Positions 52,455 through 60,523 of a stretch of 64,000 nucleotides of DNA are shown one piece after another. Source of the DNA: Pseudomonadota bacterium (GTDB lineage: Bacteria > Pseudomonadota > Alphaproteobacteria > Sneathiellales > Sneathiellaceae). The stretch spans positions 186,001 to 250,000 of the forward strand of contig JANSXH010000001.1 of NCBI GenBank assembly GCA_024743055.1. Direction: 5' to 3'. Both the position numbers and the translations under genes were made by a program. Within the stretch, counting starts at the first letter, position 1; each line of letters begins with the position of its first letter. The notes under the pieces were generated by a model that was not told the origin of the DNA, ran no database searches, and saw nothing but the letters and a program-made list of their open reading frames with translations.

Positions 52455-53045
52455 ATGACTATAGACCTAATTACCGCCCTCTGCGCCTTTGCCCTCGTGA
52501 CGTCCATAACACCAGGACCCAACAACCTGATGCTCATGGCCTCGGGAGCGAATTTTGGCTTCAGCCGATCTATCCCACATATGGCCGGGATCGGTCTTGG
52601 ATTTGTTGTTATGGTAATTCTGGTGGGACTTGGCCTTGCACAGGTCTTTGAAGCCTTTCCGATTAGTCACGTTATCCTGAAGGTTGTCAGTGTCTGCTAC
52701 ATGCTGTTTTTAGCTTGGAAAATTGCTGGCGCGGCGCCACCCAGCGACACGGAAAAGACAGGTACCCCCCTCACCTTTTTGCAGGCTGCCCTGTTTCAAT
52801 GGGTAAATCCCAAGGCCTGGGCCATGGCCCTGACAGCCGTGACCGTCTATGCACCGACACGGAGTTATGAAATTATACTCCTGGTAGCGTTTATCTTTGG
52901 GGCCATAAATTTGCCGTCAGTCAGTCTATGGACCGTGATTGGCCAGCAGATGCGGCGTTTTCTGACGAATAGGAAACGCCTGCGCATCTTTAACCTGACC
53001 ATGGCCTTTTTGCTAATCCTGTCTCTTTATCCGGTTTTACTCTGA
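52455..53045 (+). CDS. LysE family translocator (amino acid exporter)
   Basis: 196 residues with about six membrane helices and the family motif ALVTSITPGPNNLMLMASG near the N-terminus, then QWVNPKAWAMALTAV. ATG at 52455 places the first helix directly; ATG at 52437 adds six residues (MSIIHL) and is equally possible, as neither has a clear ribosome site. It should export an amino acid or related compound and is divergent from the Lrp gene. Confidence 0.88.
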   Translation: MTIDLITALCAFALVTSITPGPNNLMLMASGANFGFSRSIPHMAGIGLGFVVMVILVGLGLAQVFEAFPISHVILKVVSVCYMLFLAWKIAGAAPPSDTEKTGTPLTFLQAALFQWVNPKAWAMALTAVTVYAPTRSYEIILLVAFIFGAINLPSVSLWTVIGQQMRRFLTNRKRLRIFNLTMAFLLILSLYPVLL

Positions 53046-53054
53046 GCTATTTAC

Positions 53055-53729
53055 TCAATCAAACCCGATATAGGTGACCACGTTGGAGACATCTTCCCGT
53101 TCACTCACCAGCGTATTTTCAATGGCACTTGTATCTTCATAACCAAGAGCCATGCCGGACAGAAGTACCTGGTCATCGGGGATATTGAGGTGCTTGAAAA
53201 TCGGATCCTGGAAGGTGATCCAAGCTGCCTGCGGGCAGGTATGCAGGCCTTCTCCGCGCGCCGCCAACATAACTGTTTGCATGTACAAACCGGCATCAAA
53301 CCAGCTCCCTTTTCCGAGATAAGCATCAACGGTGAAGAAAAGCCCAACTGGCGCATCAAAAAAGGCATAGTTCCTTTTGGCTTGCCGCATGGCACCCTCG
53401 CGATCGCCTTTTTCGATACCGAGCAGGCCATAGAGGCCCCATCCGACACCGCGCCTGCGATCACGATGCACATCTTTCCAGACGGCCGGATAGTAATCAT
53501 GGTCCTCGTATTTTGATCCCGCGCCTGCATCAAATAAGGCACACACATCCCGGGTTATGGCCTCCTTTGCCTCGCCCGTACAGACATAGGCATGCCAAGG
53601 CTGCGTGTTTGTCCCGCTCGGCGCCCTTTGTGACACTTCCAAAATCCGCTCAATTGTTTCCTTTGGAACTTCCTGATCGGTGAAGGCCCGAATAGACCGT
53701 CTGGAGAGTATTGCTTCGTCAACTTTCAT
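53055..53729 (-). CDS. Nitroreductase family protein
   Basis: 224 residues, FMN-dependent fold. RRSIRAFTDQEVPKETIERI, ASQRAPSGTNTQPWHAYV and LSGMALGYEDTSAIENTL are family segments. Substrates may be nitroaromatics, quinones or flavins. It converges with LysE (nine bases between ends). No partner gene is evident. Confidence 0.88.
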   Translation of the reverse strand: MKVDEAILSRRSIRAFTDQEVPKETIERILEVSQRAPSGTNTQPWHAYVCTGEAKEAITRDVCALFDAGAGSKYEDHDYYPAVWKDVHRDRRRGVGWGLYGLLGIEKGDREGAMRQAKRNYAFFDAPVGLFFTVDAYLGKGSWFDAGLYMQTVMLAARGEGLHTCPQAAWITFQDPIFKHLNIPDDQVLLSGMALGYEDTSAIENTLVSEREDVSNVVTYIGFD

Positions 53730-53856
53730 TCTTAATTTTCCTTTTGTGCGAAAGCGCTTCCCGAAGGCAATGCTGATCCATTAAGCCTCGAAACTCAAGA
53801 GGGGATTTTAGGCTTTCATAATTTCCGTTGAAAATAGGTCTGATTTCGTCAGCGTC

Positions 53857-55257
53857 TTAAGCAATCTTCCTAGGGGTATTGCCGCTTCCCATATCCCAAA
53901 ACAGGCCCGTCATCATCTGCAATCCTTCGCGCATCATTGGAGCCAAAACATGCTCATTCGGGGCATGCTGGGAACAGGCCGCATAGGAATGGGGCACCCA
54001 GATAGTTGGCATTCCAATCACTTCGGAAAATACGTCATTGGGGAGAGAGCCCCCGAGATTTGGCAGAATGACGGGGGGTGCATCCAAGGTATCCTCGAGA
54101 GAGCCGGCTGCCCATTTGACCCAGGGGTGATCCGGAAGTAGACGTGTTGCTTGCATCAGGAAGCCATCTTCTTCTTGACCAACTTCCACATCGTCAAATC
54201 CATGGGCATCAAGATGCTTGCGAATGGCAGGGAGAAATGTCAGGGGATCACGATCCACTGTGAACCGGATCTGGCACCAGGCTTTGGCCCGGGCGGGCAC
54301 GGCATTCACCACTTTTTTTGGGTCCGCCGCTTCCATAGACAGGACTTCAAAACTGTTCCAGGCAAAGACCTTCTCGGCAGCTGTCAGACCTGGCTCGTTC
54401 CAGTCCGGATCAATTTCCGGTGCATTTTCCCCACCGTCAATGGTGCAGTCTTTCAACACCTCGCGAATTGAGTCAGGAATTTCCTCTGGTTTTAGATCAT
54501 CCAAAAGAATCCGGCCTTTTTTATCGACAAGGGTCGCGATTGCATTGGCAAGACGGATACTGGCACTGGAGAGCAACCCGCCCCAGTTCCCGGAATGATG
54601 TCCTCCTTCCCGCAGATTTACGCTCAGTTCGAAATTGATAGCGCCGCGTGTCCCCATAAATAAGGTGGGGGCGTCGGGCCGTATTCTCGGCCCATCAGAG
54701 CCGATCAGAACATCGGCCGCTAAAGCATCCCGTTGAGCCTCACAGAATTCCCGCAAGCCCGCAGAACCTGTTTCTTCCGATGTCTCAATCAGGATCCGGG
54801 AGTTGAAGCCTAGCTTGCCCCGTGACTTAATAACCTGTGCTAAAGCAGCTATATTGATGGTGTGCTGACCTTTGTTGTCCGCTGTGCCGCGCCCATACCA
54901 GCGATCACCATCTTTTTCCAACACCCAAGGGGAGCGTCCGTCGCGCCATTTTCCCTCATGCCCCCGCACCACATCACCATGACCATAGGTCAGCACTGTG
55001 ACCAGATCTGCTCCTTCAAACCGTTCCCCTATCAAAAATGGTCCGCCACTTGGATCTGGGTTTTCGTGGATAGAAATCCGATATCCCATTTCCTCTAAGC
55101 AAGGGCCGATTTCCTCTACCAGATACGCATGCAAGGCAGGGCGCTTATCTGGATCCTGATTGGTTGATGGAATGGCAACCCGCCGCGCCAGATCCTCAAA
55201 ATATTTGCCCGTGTCAAAATAATCTTCAATGCCGGCAATTGCTGCTTCTCGTGTCAT
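53857..55257 (-). CDS. M20 family metallopeptidase
   Basis: 466 residues. LTYGHGDVVRGHEGKW (His and Asp ligands), YGRGTADNKGQHTINIAAL, ETSEETGSAGLREFCEAQ (catalytic and ligand Glu) and a dimerisation domain with GHHSGNWGGLLSSASIRLAN. The C-terminal segment SYAACSQHAPNEHVLAPMM holds the last His. Not close to the first M20 protein of this window. It may hydrolyse an N-acyl amino acid or peptide. It is alone on its strand between nitroreductase and mnmD. Confidence 0.88.
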   Translation of the reverse strand: MTREAAIAGIEDYFDTGKYFEDLARRVAIPSTNQDPDKRPALHAYLVEEIGPCLEEMGYRISIHENPDPSGGPFLIGERFEGADLVTVLTYGHGDVVRGHEGKWRDGRSPWVLEKDGDRWYGRGTADNKGQHTINIAALAQVIKSRGKLGFNSRILIETSEETGSAGLREFCEAQRDALAADVLIGSDGPRIRPDAPTLFMGTRGAINFELSVNLREGGHHSGNWGGLLSSASIRLANAIATLVDKKGRILLDDLKPEEIPDSIREVLKDCTIDGGENAPEIDPDWNEPGLTAAEKVFAWNSFEVLSMEAADPKKVVNAVPARAKAWCQIRFTVDRDPLTFLPAIRKHLDAHGFDDVEVGQEEDGFLMQATRLLPDHPWVKWAAGSLEDTLDAPPVILPNLGGSLPNDVFSEVIGMPTIWVPHSYAACSQHAPNEHVLAPMMREGLQMMTGLFWDMGSGNTPRKIA

Positions 55258-55386
55258 TGTTTTTTCCTGTTATGTTTTTTTGACTGATGTAATGGCGGAT
55301 GCTCCCGTCATTGTCGTTGCCTTTGATCGGCCCTCAGCATAAGAGTATAAAACCGACGCGGCGACTAGAAAAGAATTTGCGTGCTC

Positions 55387-56076
55387 ATGACCTCTCCAGA
55401 AAAGATAGGAGCTCCCTCCTCCCGGGAATTTGATGATGTCTATTTTTCCGAGGAAGACGGCCTGGCGGAATCAGCTCATGTCTTTCTGTCAGGAAATAAC
55501 CTGCCGGAGGAATGGCAGGATAAGGCGCGTTTCGTTATATGCGAGGCCGGGTTTGGGACTGGCCTGAACGTTCTCTCGGCCTGGAAACTGTTTGAAGAAA
55601 CGGCTCCTCCCGGCCATTACCTTGATATTATTTCTATCGAAAAATTTCCCTTGTCTAGGGCGGACATTGCTTCTCATCTCACTCCCTGGAAAGATACCCT
55701 TGGCTCCTATCTTGATGACCTGTTGAACCAATATCCGCCACAAATTCCCGGATTTCATCGCTTAAGACTATCTGACAGCGTAACTCTGACCCTCATTTTT
55801 GATGACATCAATGATGCACTTCCCCAGATACAGGCGAATGTGGATGCTTGGTTCCTGGATGGGTTTATGCCCTCCCTCAATCCGGACATGTGGAGCGCCT
55901 CTCTTTTCGGGCAAATGGCAAGACTGAGTCACCCTGGAAGTCGGGTTGCGACCTATACGGCAGCGGGGAATGTACGCCGGGCGTTGACCGATGCAGGTTT
56001 CAAGGTCGAGCGGGTCACAGGATATGGCAGCAAACGGCATATGACAGTGGGCTGTTTTGAAGGCCGGCCCTCATGA
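55387..56076 (+). CDS. mnmD: tRNA 5-methylaminomethyl-2-thiouridine methyltransferase MnmD
   Basis: 229 residues. SAM-dependent methyltransferase with CEAGFGTGLNVLSAWKLF as motif I and DAWFLDGFMPSLNPDMWSAS near the C-terminus. It performs the last methylation in making mnm5s2U at wobble position 34. E. coli has it as the N-terminal half of the bifunctional MnmC. ATG at 55387 is chosen over GTG at 55381. The stop overlaps the mnmC ATG by four bases. Confidence 0.9.
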   Translation: MTSPEKIGAPSSREFDDVYFSEEDGLAESAHVFLSGNNLPEEWQDKARFVICEAGFGTGLNVLSAWKLFEETAPPGHYLDIISIEKFPLSRADIASHLTPWKDTLGSYLDDLLNQYPPQIPGFHRLRLSDSVTLTLIFDDINDALPQIQANVDAWFLDGFMPSLNPDMWSASLFGQMARLSHPGSRVATYTAAGNVRRALTDAGFKVERVTGYGSKRHMTVGCFEGRPS

Positions 56077-57113
56077 AGATTGCCATTTTAGGAGGCGGTT
56101 TGGCGGGCTGTGCCACCGCTTTTAAATGTAAAGAAGCTGGGTTGGAGCCTGATCTCTACGAAGCTGGACCGGGACTAGCGGGCGGGGCATCGGGTAATGA
56201 CACGGGCTCCTACAGCCCAAGATTTTCGGCCTTGCGCGGACCGGAGAGTGATTTTTATTCCGCCGCTTATTTTCTCGCGCTGAAGCAATTTGAGCATTTT
56301 GACTACATTGACTGGAACCCTTGTGGCGCCTTGCATCTGATCACCGATGAAAAAAAGGATCGGCAGCTCAGAAGGACGGCAGCGAACTGGGGTTGGGGAG
56401 CGGATCATATGCGCCTCCTTGACCGTGAGGAAGCCTCCAAGGTTGCTAATATGGAATTGCAGCGGGCGGCCCTTTATCTGCCGCACTCCGGAACCGTATC
56501 GCCCCGAAAACTCTGCGCCGCTTATGCCAACGGCATTTCCAGCTATTTCAATCGACCCATTGATAGTCTTGAAGAGATCGATGCGGACGTGATAGTTCTC
56601 GCTTGCGGCCCGGCGGTAAGTCATTTCGCTCCCGAGCTGCCACTCACACCTGTGCGGGGCCAAGTCACTGAAATCCGGGCAACAGAACGGTCTGCCAGAC
56701 TGAGCTGCAGCATTTCCTATGAGGGGTATGTAACTCCTGCAAAAGAAGGGGTTCATACGGTTGGCGCGACGTTCCAGCCGTCCGTCGATTCGACCCTGAG
56801 CGACACTGAAGATGACCTTGAAAATATTTCCAAACTGAAAGAGGCCCTGCCGCAGCTGCAAGACGAGTTTGAAGTTGTCAGTCACCGGGCCGCCGTCCGT
56901 GCCTCCTCCCGGGACCGGTTTCCCATCGTTGGGCCTCTGACTGACCGACCAGGCCTTTATGTCACCACCGGCCACGGATCCTATGGCCTCCTTAGCACGT
57001 TGATGGCCGCGGAATTGCTCGCCGATATGATCCTGGATCGCCCCTATTGCCTGCCGAATTCGGTGACAAAAATCCTCAGCCCAGAGCGGTTCAAGCCGAA
57101 ACAGGACCGGTAG
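56073..57113 (+). CDS. mnmC: tRNA U34 FAD-dependent oxidoreductase MnmC
   Basis: 346 residues. The N-terminal FAD loop MKIAILGGGLAGCATAFKCK, CGALHLITDEKK and the C-terminal VTTGHGSYGLLSTLMAAELL match the oxidase half of E. coli MnmC, which removes the carboxymethyl group from cmnm5U before MnmD methylates. Here oxidase and methyltransferase are separate, translationally coupled genes. Confidence 0.88.
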   Translation: MKIAILGGGLAGCATAFKCKEAGLEPDLYEAGPGLAGGASGNDTGSYSPRFSALRGPESDFYSAAYFLALKQFEHFDYIDWNPCGALHLITDEKKDRQLRRTAANWGWGADHMRLLDREEASKVANMELQRAALYLPHSGTVSPRKLCAAYANGISSYFNRPIDSLEEIDADVIVLACGPAVSHFAPELPLTPVRGQVTEIRATERSARLSCSISYEGYVTPAKEGVHTVGATFQPSVDSTLSDTEDDLENISKLKEALPQLQDEFEVVSHRAAVRASSRDRFPIVGPLTDRPGLYVTTGHGSYGLLSTLMAAELLADMILDRPYCLPNSVTKILSPERFKPKQDR

Positions 57114-57180
57114 GGTATTTAAAAAACTTCCTTTCCGTGCCATCATTCTTTTATCCGGTAAAAACAAGAAAGGCCCGATC

Positions 57181-58416
57181 ATGACACGCCTCACTCCCGC
57201 ACAGCTCGACCTGCAGGAAGCTGCCCGAGACTTAGCCGAAACGGAAATTCAGCCAAATGCGGCGGAAACCGATCGCACGGAAAACTATCCCTGGGACAAT
57301 GTGGCAAAACTGACAGAGGCCGGTTTCATGGGCATGACCATCCCGACCGCGTATGGTGGCCGCGGCCTGACCTATCTTGATACCGTGCTGGTGATTGAGG
57401 AAATGGCCAAGGTCTGTGGGGTGACGGGCCGGATCGTGGTGGAGGCCAATATGGGCGCCATCGGTGCGGTCATGAAATATGGCTCGGAAGAGCAAAAACA
57501 GCTCGCGGCGAAAACCGTTCTGGCAGGAGACAAACCGGCGATCTGTATCACCGAGCCTGGCGCTGGCAGTGCCGCGACGGAAATGACGACAACCGCCGTC
57601 AAACAGGGCGACCGCTATATTATCAATGGGAAGAAGCACTGGATCACCGGCGGCGGGGTCTCCCGCTTTCACCTGATTTTCGCCCGGGTCATGGAAAACG
57701 GCGTCTCTCAGGGTATCGCCGGATTTATTGCCATCCGGGATGAAACCAAGGGCCTCATCATCGGAGCAAGAGAGCTCGCCATGGGCCTCCGCGGTATTCC
57801 GGAAACCGAGGTGATTTTTGAGGATATGGAAATCCCCGAAGCCATGGCTGTGATCCCGCCTGAAGGCCTGAAACGCGGATTTGCCGGACTGATGACAGCC
57901 TATAACGGGCAAAGGATTGGGGCGGCGACCGTCGCCCTCGGTGTTGCCCAGGGCGCCTATGAACAGGCCCTCAATTATGCAAGGGAGCGGCAGCAGTTCG
58001 GCCGCCCGATTGCGGAGTTCCAGGGACTGCAATGGAAGCTTGCGGATATGTCCATCGGGCTGGAAGCCTCCCGCGCCCTCATCCACAATGCCGCGGAAGG
58101 TGCTGGCGACGGGTTCCCGGATATGCGGGCTGCTGCACAAGCCAAGATCATGTCCTCGGAGACAGCCATTAAAGTCACCAATGAGGCCCTGCAGATCCAT
58201 GGCGCCGCCGGCTATTCCCGCAATCTGCCGCTGGAGCGCATGGCACGGGATGCGCGCATGTTCACGATTGGCGGCGGCACGGCAGAAATCTTAAGGACAC
58301 AGGTCGCTGGGTCCATTCTGGGCATGAAAACACCGCAGACCCGAGACGGCTATTCACCGACCAAGCCGGAACTCTCTGTGCATGTGAACGAGAAAATGCG
58401 TCAATCAGACTCGTAA
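57181..58416 (+). CDS. Acyl-CoA dehydrogenase-fold enzyme, probable 3-sulfinopropanoyl-CoA desulfinase (Acd-like)
   Basis: 411 residues, full ACAD fold: CITEPGAGSAATEMTTTAVK, KHWITGG, RQQFGRPIAEFQGLQWKLAD and QIHGAAGYSRN. Both known positions of the catalytic Glu lack it: the MCAD-type site reads TIGGGT (Gly365), and the isovaleryl-CoA dehydrogenase type site reads YNGQR (Gln244). From memory, the Advenella 3-sulfinopropanoyl-CoA desulfinase also lacks the base and uses Arg84 and Gln246; Arg84 is at position 84 here and the Gln is two residues off. That suggests sulfite elimination from 3-sulfinopropanoyl-CoA rather than dehydrogenation. The recalled positions need checking by alignment. Confidence 0.75.
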   Translation: MTRLTPAQLDLQEAARDLAETEIQPNAAETDRTENYPWDNVAKLTEAGFMGMTIPTAYGGRGLTYLDTVLVIEEMAKVCGVTGRIVVEANMGAIGAVMKYGSEEQKQLAAKTVLAGDKPAICITEPGAGSAATEMTTTAVKQGDRYIINGKKHWITGGGVSRFHLIFARVMENGVSQGIAGFIAIRDETKGLIIGARELAMGLRGIPETEVIFEDMEIPEAMAVIPPEGLKRGFAGLMTAYNGQRIGAATVALGVAQGAYEQALNYARERQQFGRPIAEFQGLQWKLADMSIGLEASRALIHNAAEGAGDGFPDMRAAAQAKIMSSETAIKVTNEALQIHGAAGYSRNLPLERMARDARMFTIGGGTAEILRTQVAGSILGMKTPQTRDGYSPTKPELSVHVNEKMRQSDS

Positions 58417-58430
58417 AAGTACGATTTTAT
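58411..58430 (+). terminator. Weak intrinsic terminator after the acyl-CoA-dehydrogenase-fold gene
   Basis: TCGTA and TACGA form a five-base stem around AAAG, followed by TTTTAT. It includes the stop codon. The stem is short, so the call is tentative. Confidence 0.3.
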
Positions 58431-58447
58431 CCAGCATTTGCTTGAAA

Positions 58448-58461
58448 ATACCGACCGGTAT
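58448..58461. promoter_or_regulatory. Operator of the tetR gene (copy 1)
   Basis: ATACCG-AC-CGGTAT is a perfect inverted repeat about 40 bp before the TetR ATG, followed by GTATAT. The efflux operon has a similar copy at 59225, also with GGTATGTA on the right arm. Confidence 0.65.
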
Positions 58462-58498
58462 GTATATTTAGAATATATAATCAAGTCGGAAAAAGACG

Positions 58499-59161
58499 AT
58501 GGGAAATGCAAACGAAACACGCACGCGGCTCTTGGAAACTGCCATTCAATTGATTTGGCATAGCAGTTACCACCAGGTCGGCGTTAATGAAATCTGCAAG
58601 AAGGCCGGCGTGACCAAAGGTGCCTTCTACCATCATTTTGACAGTAAAGCAGATCTGTTCTACGACGCTGGGCATTATTACTGGAAGCAAACACTTGGGG
58701 AACTCGACCATGTAGTTTCCCCGACCTACACGCCGTTGCAGCAGTTGGACAACCTGATTGAAATGATTATCGATCGGCAACAAAACGATCCTTATGCAGA
58801 TGAGCTGGAAGTCAGCGGATGCCCGATTTTTGTGGCTGGAGGCCAGGTTGGTTCAAGTGAAGACAAGGTAATCCAGTGCTCTCGCGAACTTTCTGATGAA
58901 GTTCTCAAATATAATACGGCCATTGTCCGTAGCTTGAAAGATCAAGGGTTTTTGAACGGAGACCCAGATGTCGATCAGGTTTCCCGCCTGATGCATCAAT
59001 ATATTCAAGGGCTGCTCATCTACGGGCGGGTCTTCAACAGCCTTGACGTCGTCCGCAACGATTTGCGCGAGGCCCTGTATCGGATCATTGACCTGAAACA
59101 GGAATACCGGACCCTAGAAGAAACAAACCCGTCTTCCATACCGGCCCGCGCCTCAGCCTGA
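58499..59161 (+). CDS. TetR family regulator of RND efflux (AcrR-like)
   Basis: 220 residues. HTH YHQVGVNEICKKAGVTKGAFYHHFDSKADLF and a helical ligand domain. It is 131 bp upstream of an RND pump on the same strand; both promoters carry the ATACC/GGTAT inverted repeat. It should repress itself and the efflux genes until a pump substrate binds. Confidence 0.87.
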   Translation: MGNANETRTRLLETAIQLIWHSSYHQVGVNEICKKAGVTKGAFYHHFDSKADLFYDAGHYYWKQTLGELDHVVSPTYTPLQQLDNLIEMIIDRQQNDPYADELEVSGCPIFVAGGQVGSSEDKVIQCSRELSDEVLKYNTAIVRSLKDQGFLNGDPDVDQVSRLMHQYIQGLLIYGRVFNSLDVVRNDLREALYRIIDLKQEYRTLEETNPSSIPARASA

Positions 59162-59224
59162 GCGCGGACATTCAAATTTATTAATGTGACGGTGCGCACG
59201 AAGGCTGCACCTACGTCTTGAAAG

Positions 59225-59240
59225 CATACCAGTCGGTATG
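59225..59240. promoter_or_regulatory. Operator of the RND efflux operon (copy 2)
   Basis: CATACC-AGTC-GGTATG is a perfect inverted repeat about 50 bp before the adaptor ATG. With the copy at 58448 it shares arms and the adjoining TGTA. Confidence 0.65.
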
Positions 59241-59292
59241 TACATTGCCTGTAACAAAGCGATGATACTATCCATTCCACAAGGAGCGCACC

Positions 59293-60459
59293 ATGCAACC
59301 GGTCAATAAATTCAAACTTGCTTTTACGGCCGTTGGCCTCGTTGCAGCCCTTTCAGCGGGTGGATATTACATGGCAAACATTCAAGCCGCGGACGCTGAA
59401 CCGGCAACTGTTGCTGCTGCACCGCAAGCGATGCCGGTACAGGTCGCCAATGTGGATACGGAAAAAGTTCGCCTCTGGAACGAATATTCCGGTCGGCTGA
59501 CCGCCATTGACAAGGTTGACCTGCAACCGCAAGTCAGCGGATCCATCGTTAAAATCAATTTTGCAGATGGCCAATATGTGGAGAAAGGCGATGTCCTGTT
59601 CGTCATCGACCCTCGCACTTACAAATCCGCTGTCGAGCAAGGCAAAGCGGAACTGAAAGCCGCTCGCCAAAATCTCGAGCTTGCCAAGAAAGAAAAGCTT
59701 CGGGCGAAAGAGCTTGTCGGTAAGGGCAATGTCTCCAAACGCGTTTATGATGAGCGGGCAAATACGGAAGCTGTGGCTGTCAGCCGCGTCGAGAGCGCAC
59801 GGGCCCAGCTTGAACAGGCTGAAATTGCCCTGGATCATGCCTATGTCAAGGCACCGCTTTCCGGTCGGGTGAGCCGCATCGAAATTACTGAAGGCAACTA
59901 TGTCTCCTCTGGCGGTAACGCACCGGTTTTGACAACCATCGTTGCCACGGAAAAGATCTATGCAGATTTCGAAATTGATGAGCAGACCTATCTTGCCCAG
60001 ATGCATAAAACCCGTCTTTACGGCAATGAAAGCGCCGAGGTACCAGTTGAACTGGCTTTGACCGACAGCCTCATCCTCAAAGGCAAGGTCCATAGTTTCG
60101 ACAACCAGATTGATGCCCAAACCGGCACCATCCGCACACGGGCGATTTTCGACAATCCGCAAGGCGCCCTGTTACCCGGTATGTTCGCCAAGCTGCGCAT
60201 TGGCAGCCCGACGGAAGAAGAGCTGATCCTGCTGCCCCCCAGCGCTATTAGCACTGACCAGGACCGGAAATTCGTCTATACTTTGAGTGAGGACAACAAA
60301 GTTGAGTATCGGCAGGTAACCTTGGGTGCCTTTCAGGACGGTCGCCGGGTGGTTACCTCTGGCCTGACAGCTGAGGATCGGATCCTCACCGGCAGCATCA
60401 TGAAAGTCCGCCCCGGAACCCTTGTTGCCCCGATTATTGAGCAAGCAAACGCCTCCTAA
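59293..60459 (+). CDS. RND efflux periplasmic adaptor (AcrA/MexE-like)
   Basis: 388 residues. A signal/anchor (LAFTAVGLVAALSAGGYYMA) precedes lipoyl half domain 1 (DLQPQVSGSIVKINFADGQY), a coiled-coil hairpin (about 105-165), lipoyl half 2 (AYVKAPLSGRVSRIEI) and a beta-barrel with GALLPGMFAKLRIG. It links the inner-membrane pump to an outer-membrane channel, which is not encoded in the window. Confidence 0.92.
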   Translation: MQPVNKFKLAFTAVGLVAALSAGGYYMANIQAADAEPATVAAAPQAMPVQVANVDTEKVRLWNEYSGRLTAIDKVDLQPQVSGSIVKINFADGQYVEKGDVLFVIDPRTYKSAVEQGKAELKAARQNLELAKKEKLRAKELVGKGNVSKRVYDERANTEAVAVSRVESARAQLEQAEIALDHAYVKAPLSGRVSRIEITEGNYVSSGGNAPVLTTIVATEKIYADFEIDEQTYLAQMHKTRLYGNESAEVPVELALTDSLILKGKVHSFDNQIDAQTGTIRTRAIFDNPQGALLPGMFAKLRIGSPTEEELILLPPSAISTDQDRKFVYTLSEDNKVEYRQVTLGAFQDGRRVVTSGLTAEDRILTGSIMKVRPGTLVAPIIEQANAS

Positions 60460-60523
60460 ACAGGAGGCGCTTGCCGCTTACCAGACCGCATTTTTTCGAT
60501 AACGCCCGCCGCAGGAACTCCCC

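Noticed and set aside
56175-57194. A 339-codon open frame antisense to mnmC.
   Set aside because: It mirrors the real gene, has no recognisable domain, and the plus strand has clear MnmC motifs.
57232-58200. A 322-codon open frame antisense to the acyl-CoA-dehydrogenase-fold gene.
   Set aside because: Shadow of a G+C-richer gene; rich in His and Arg with no domain.
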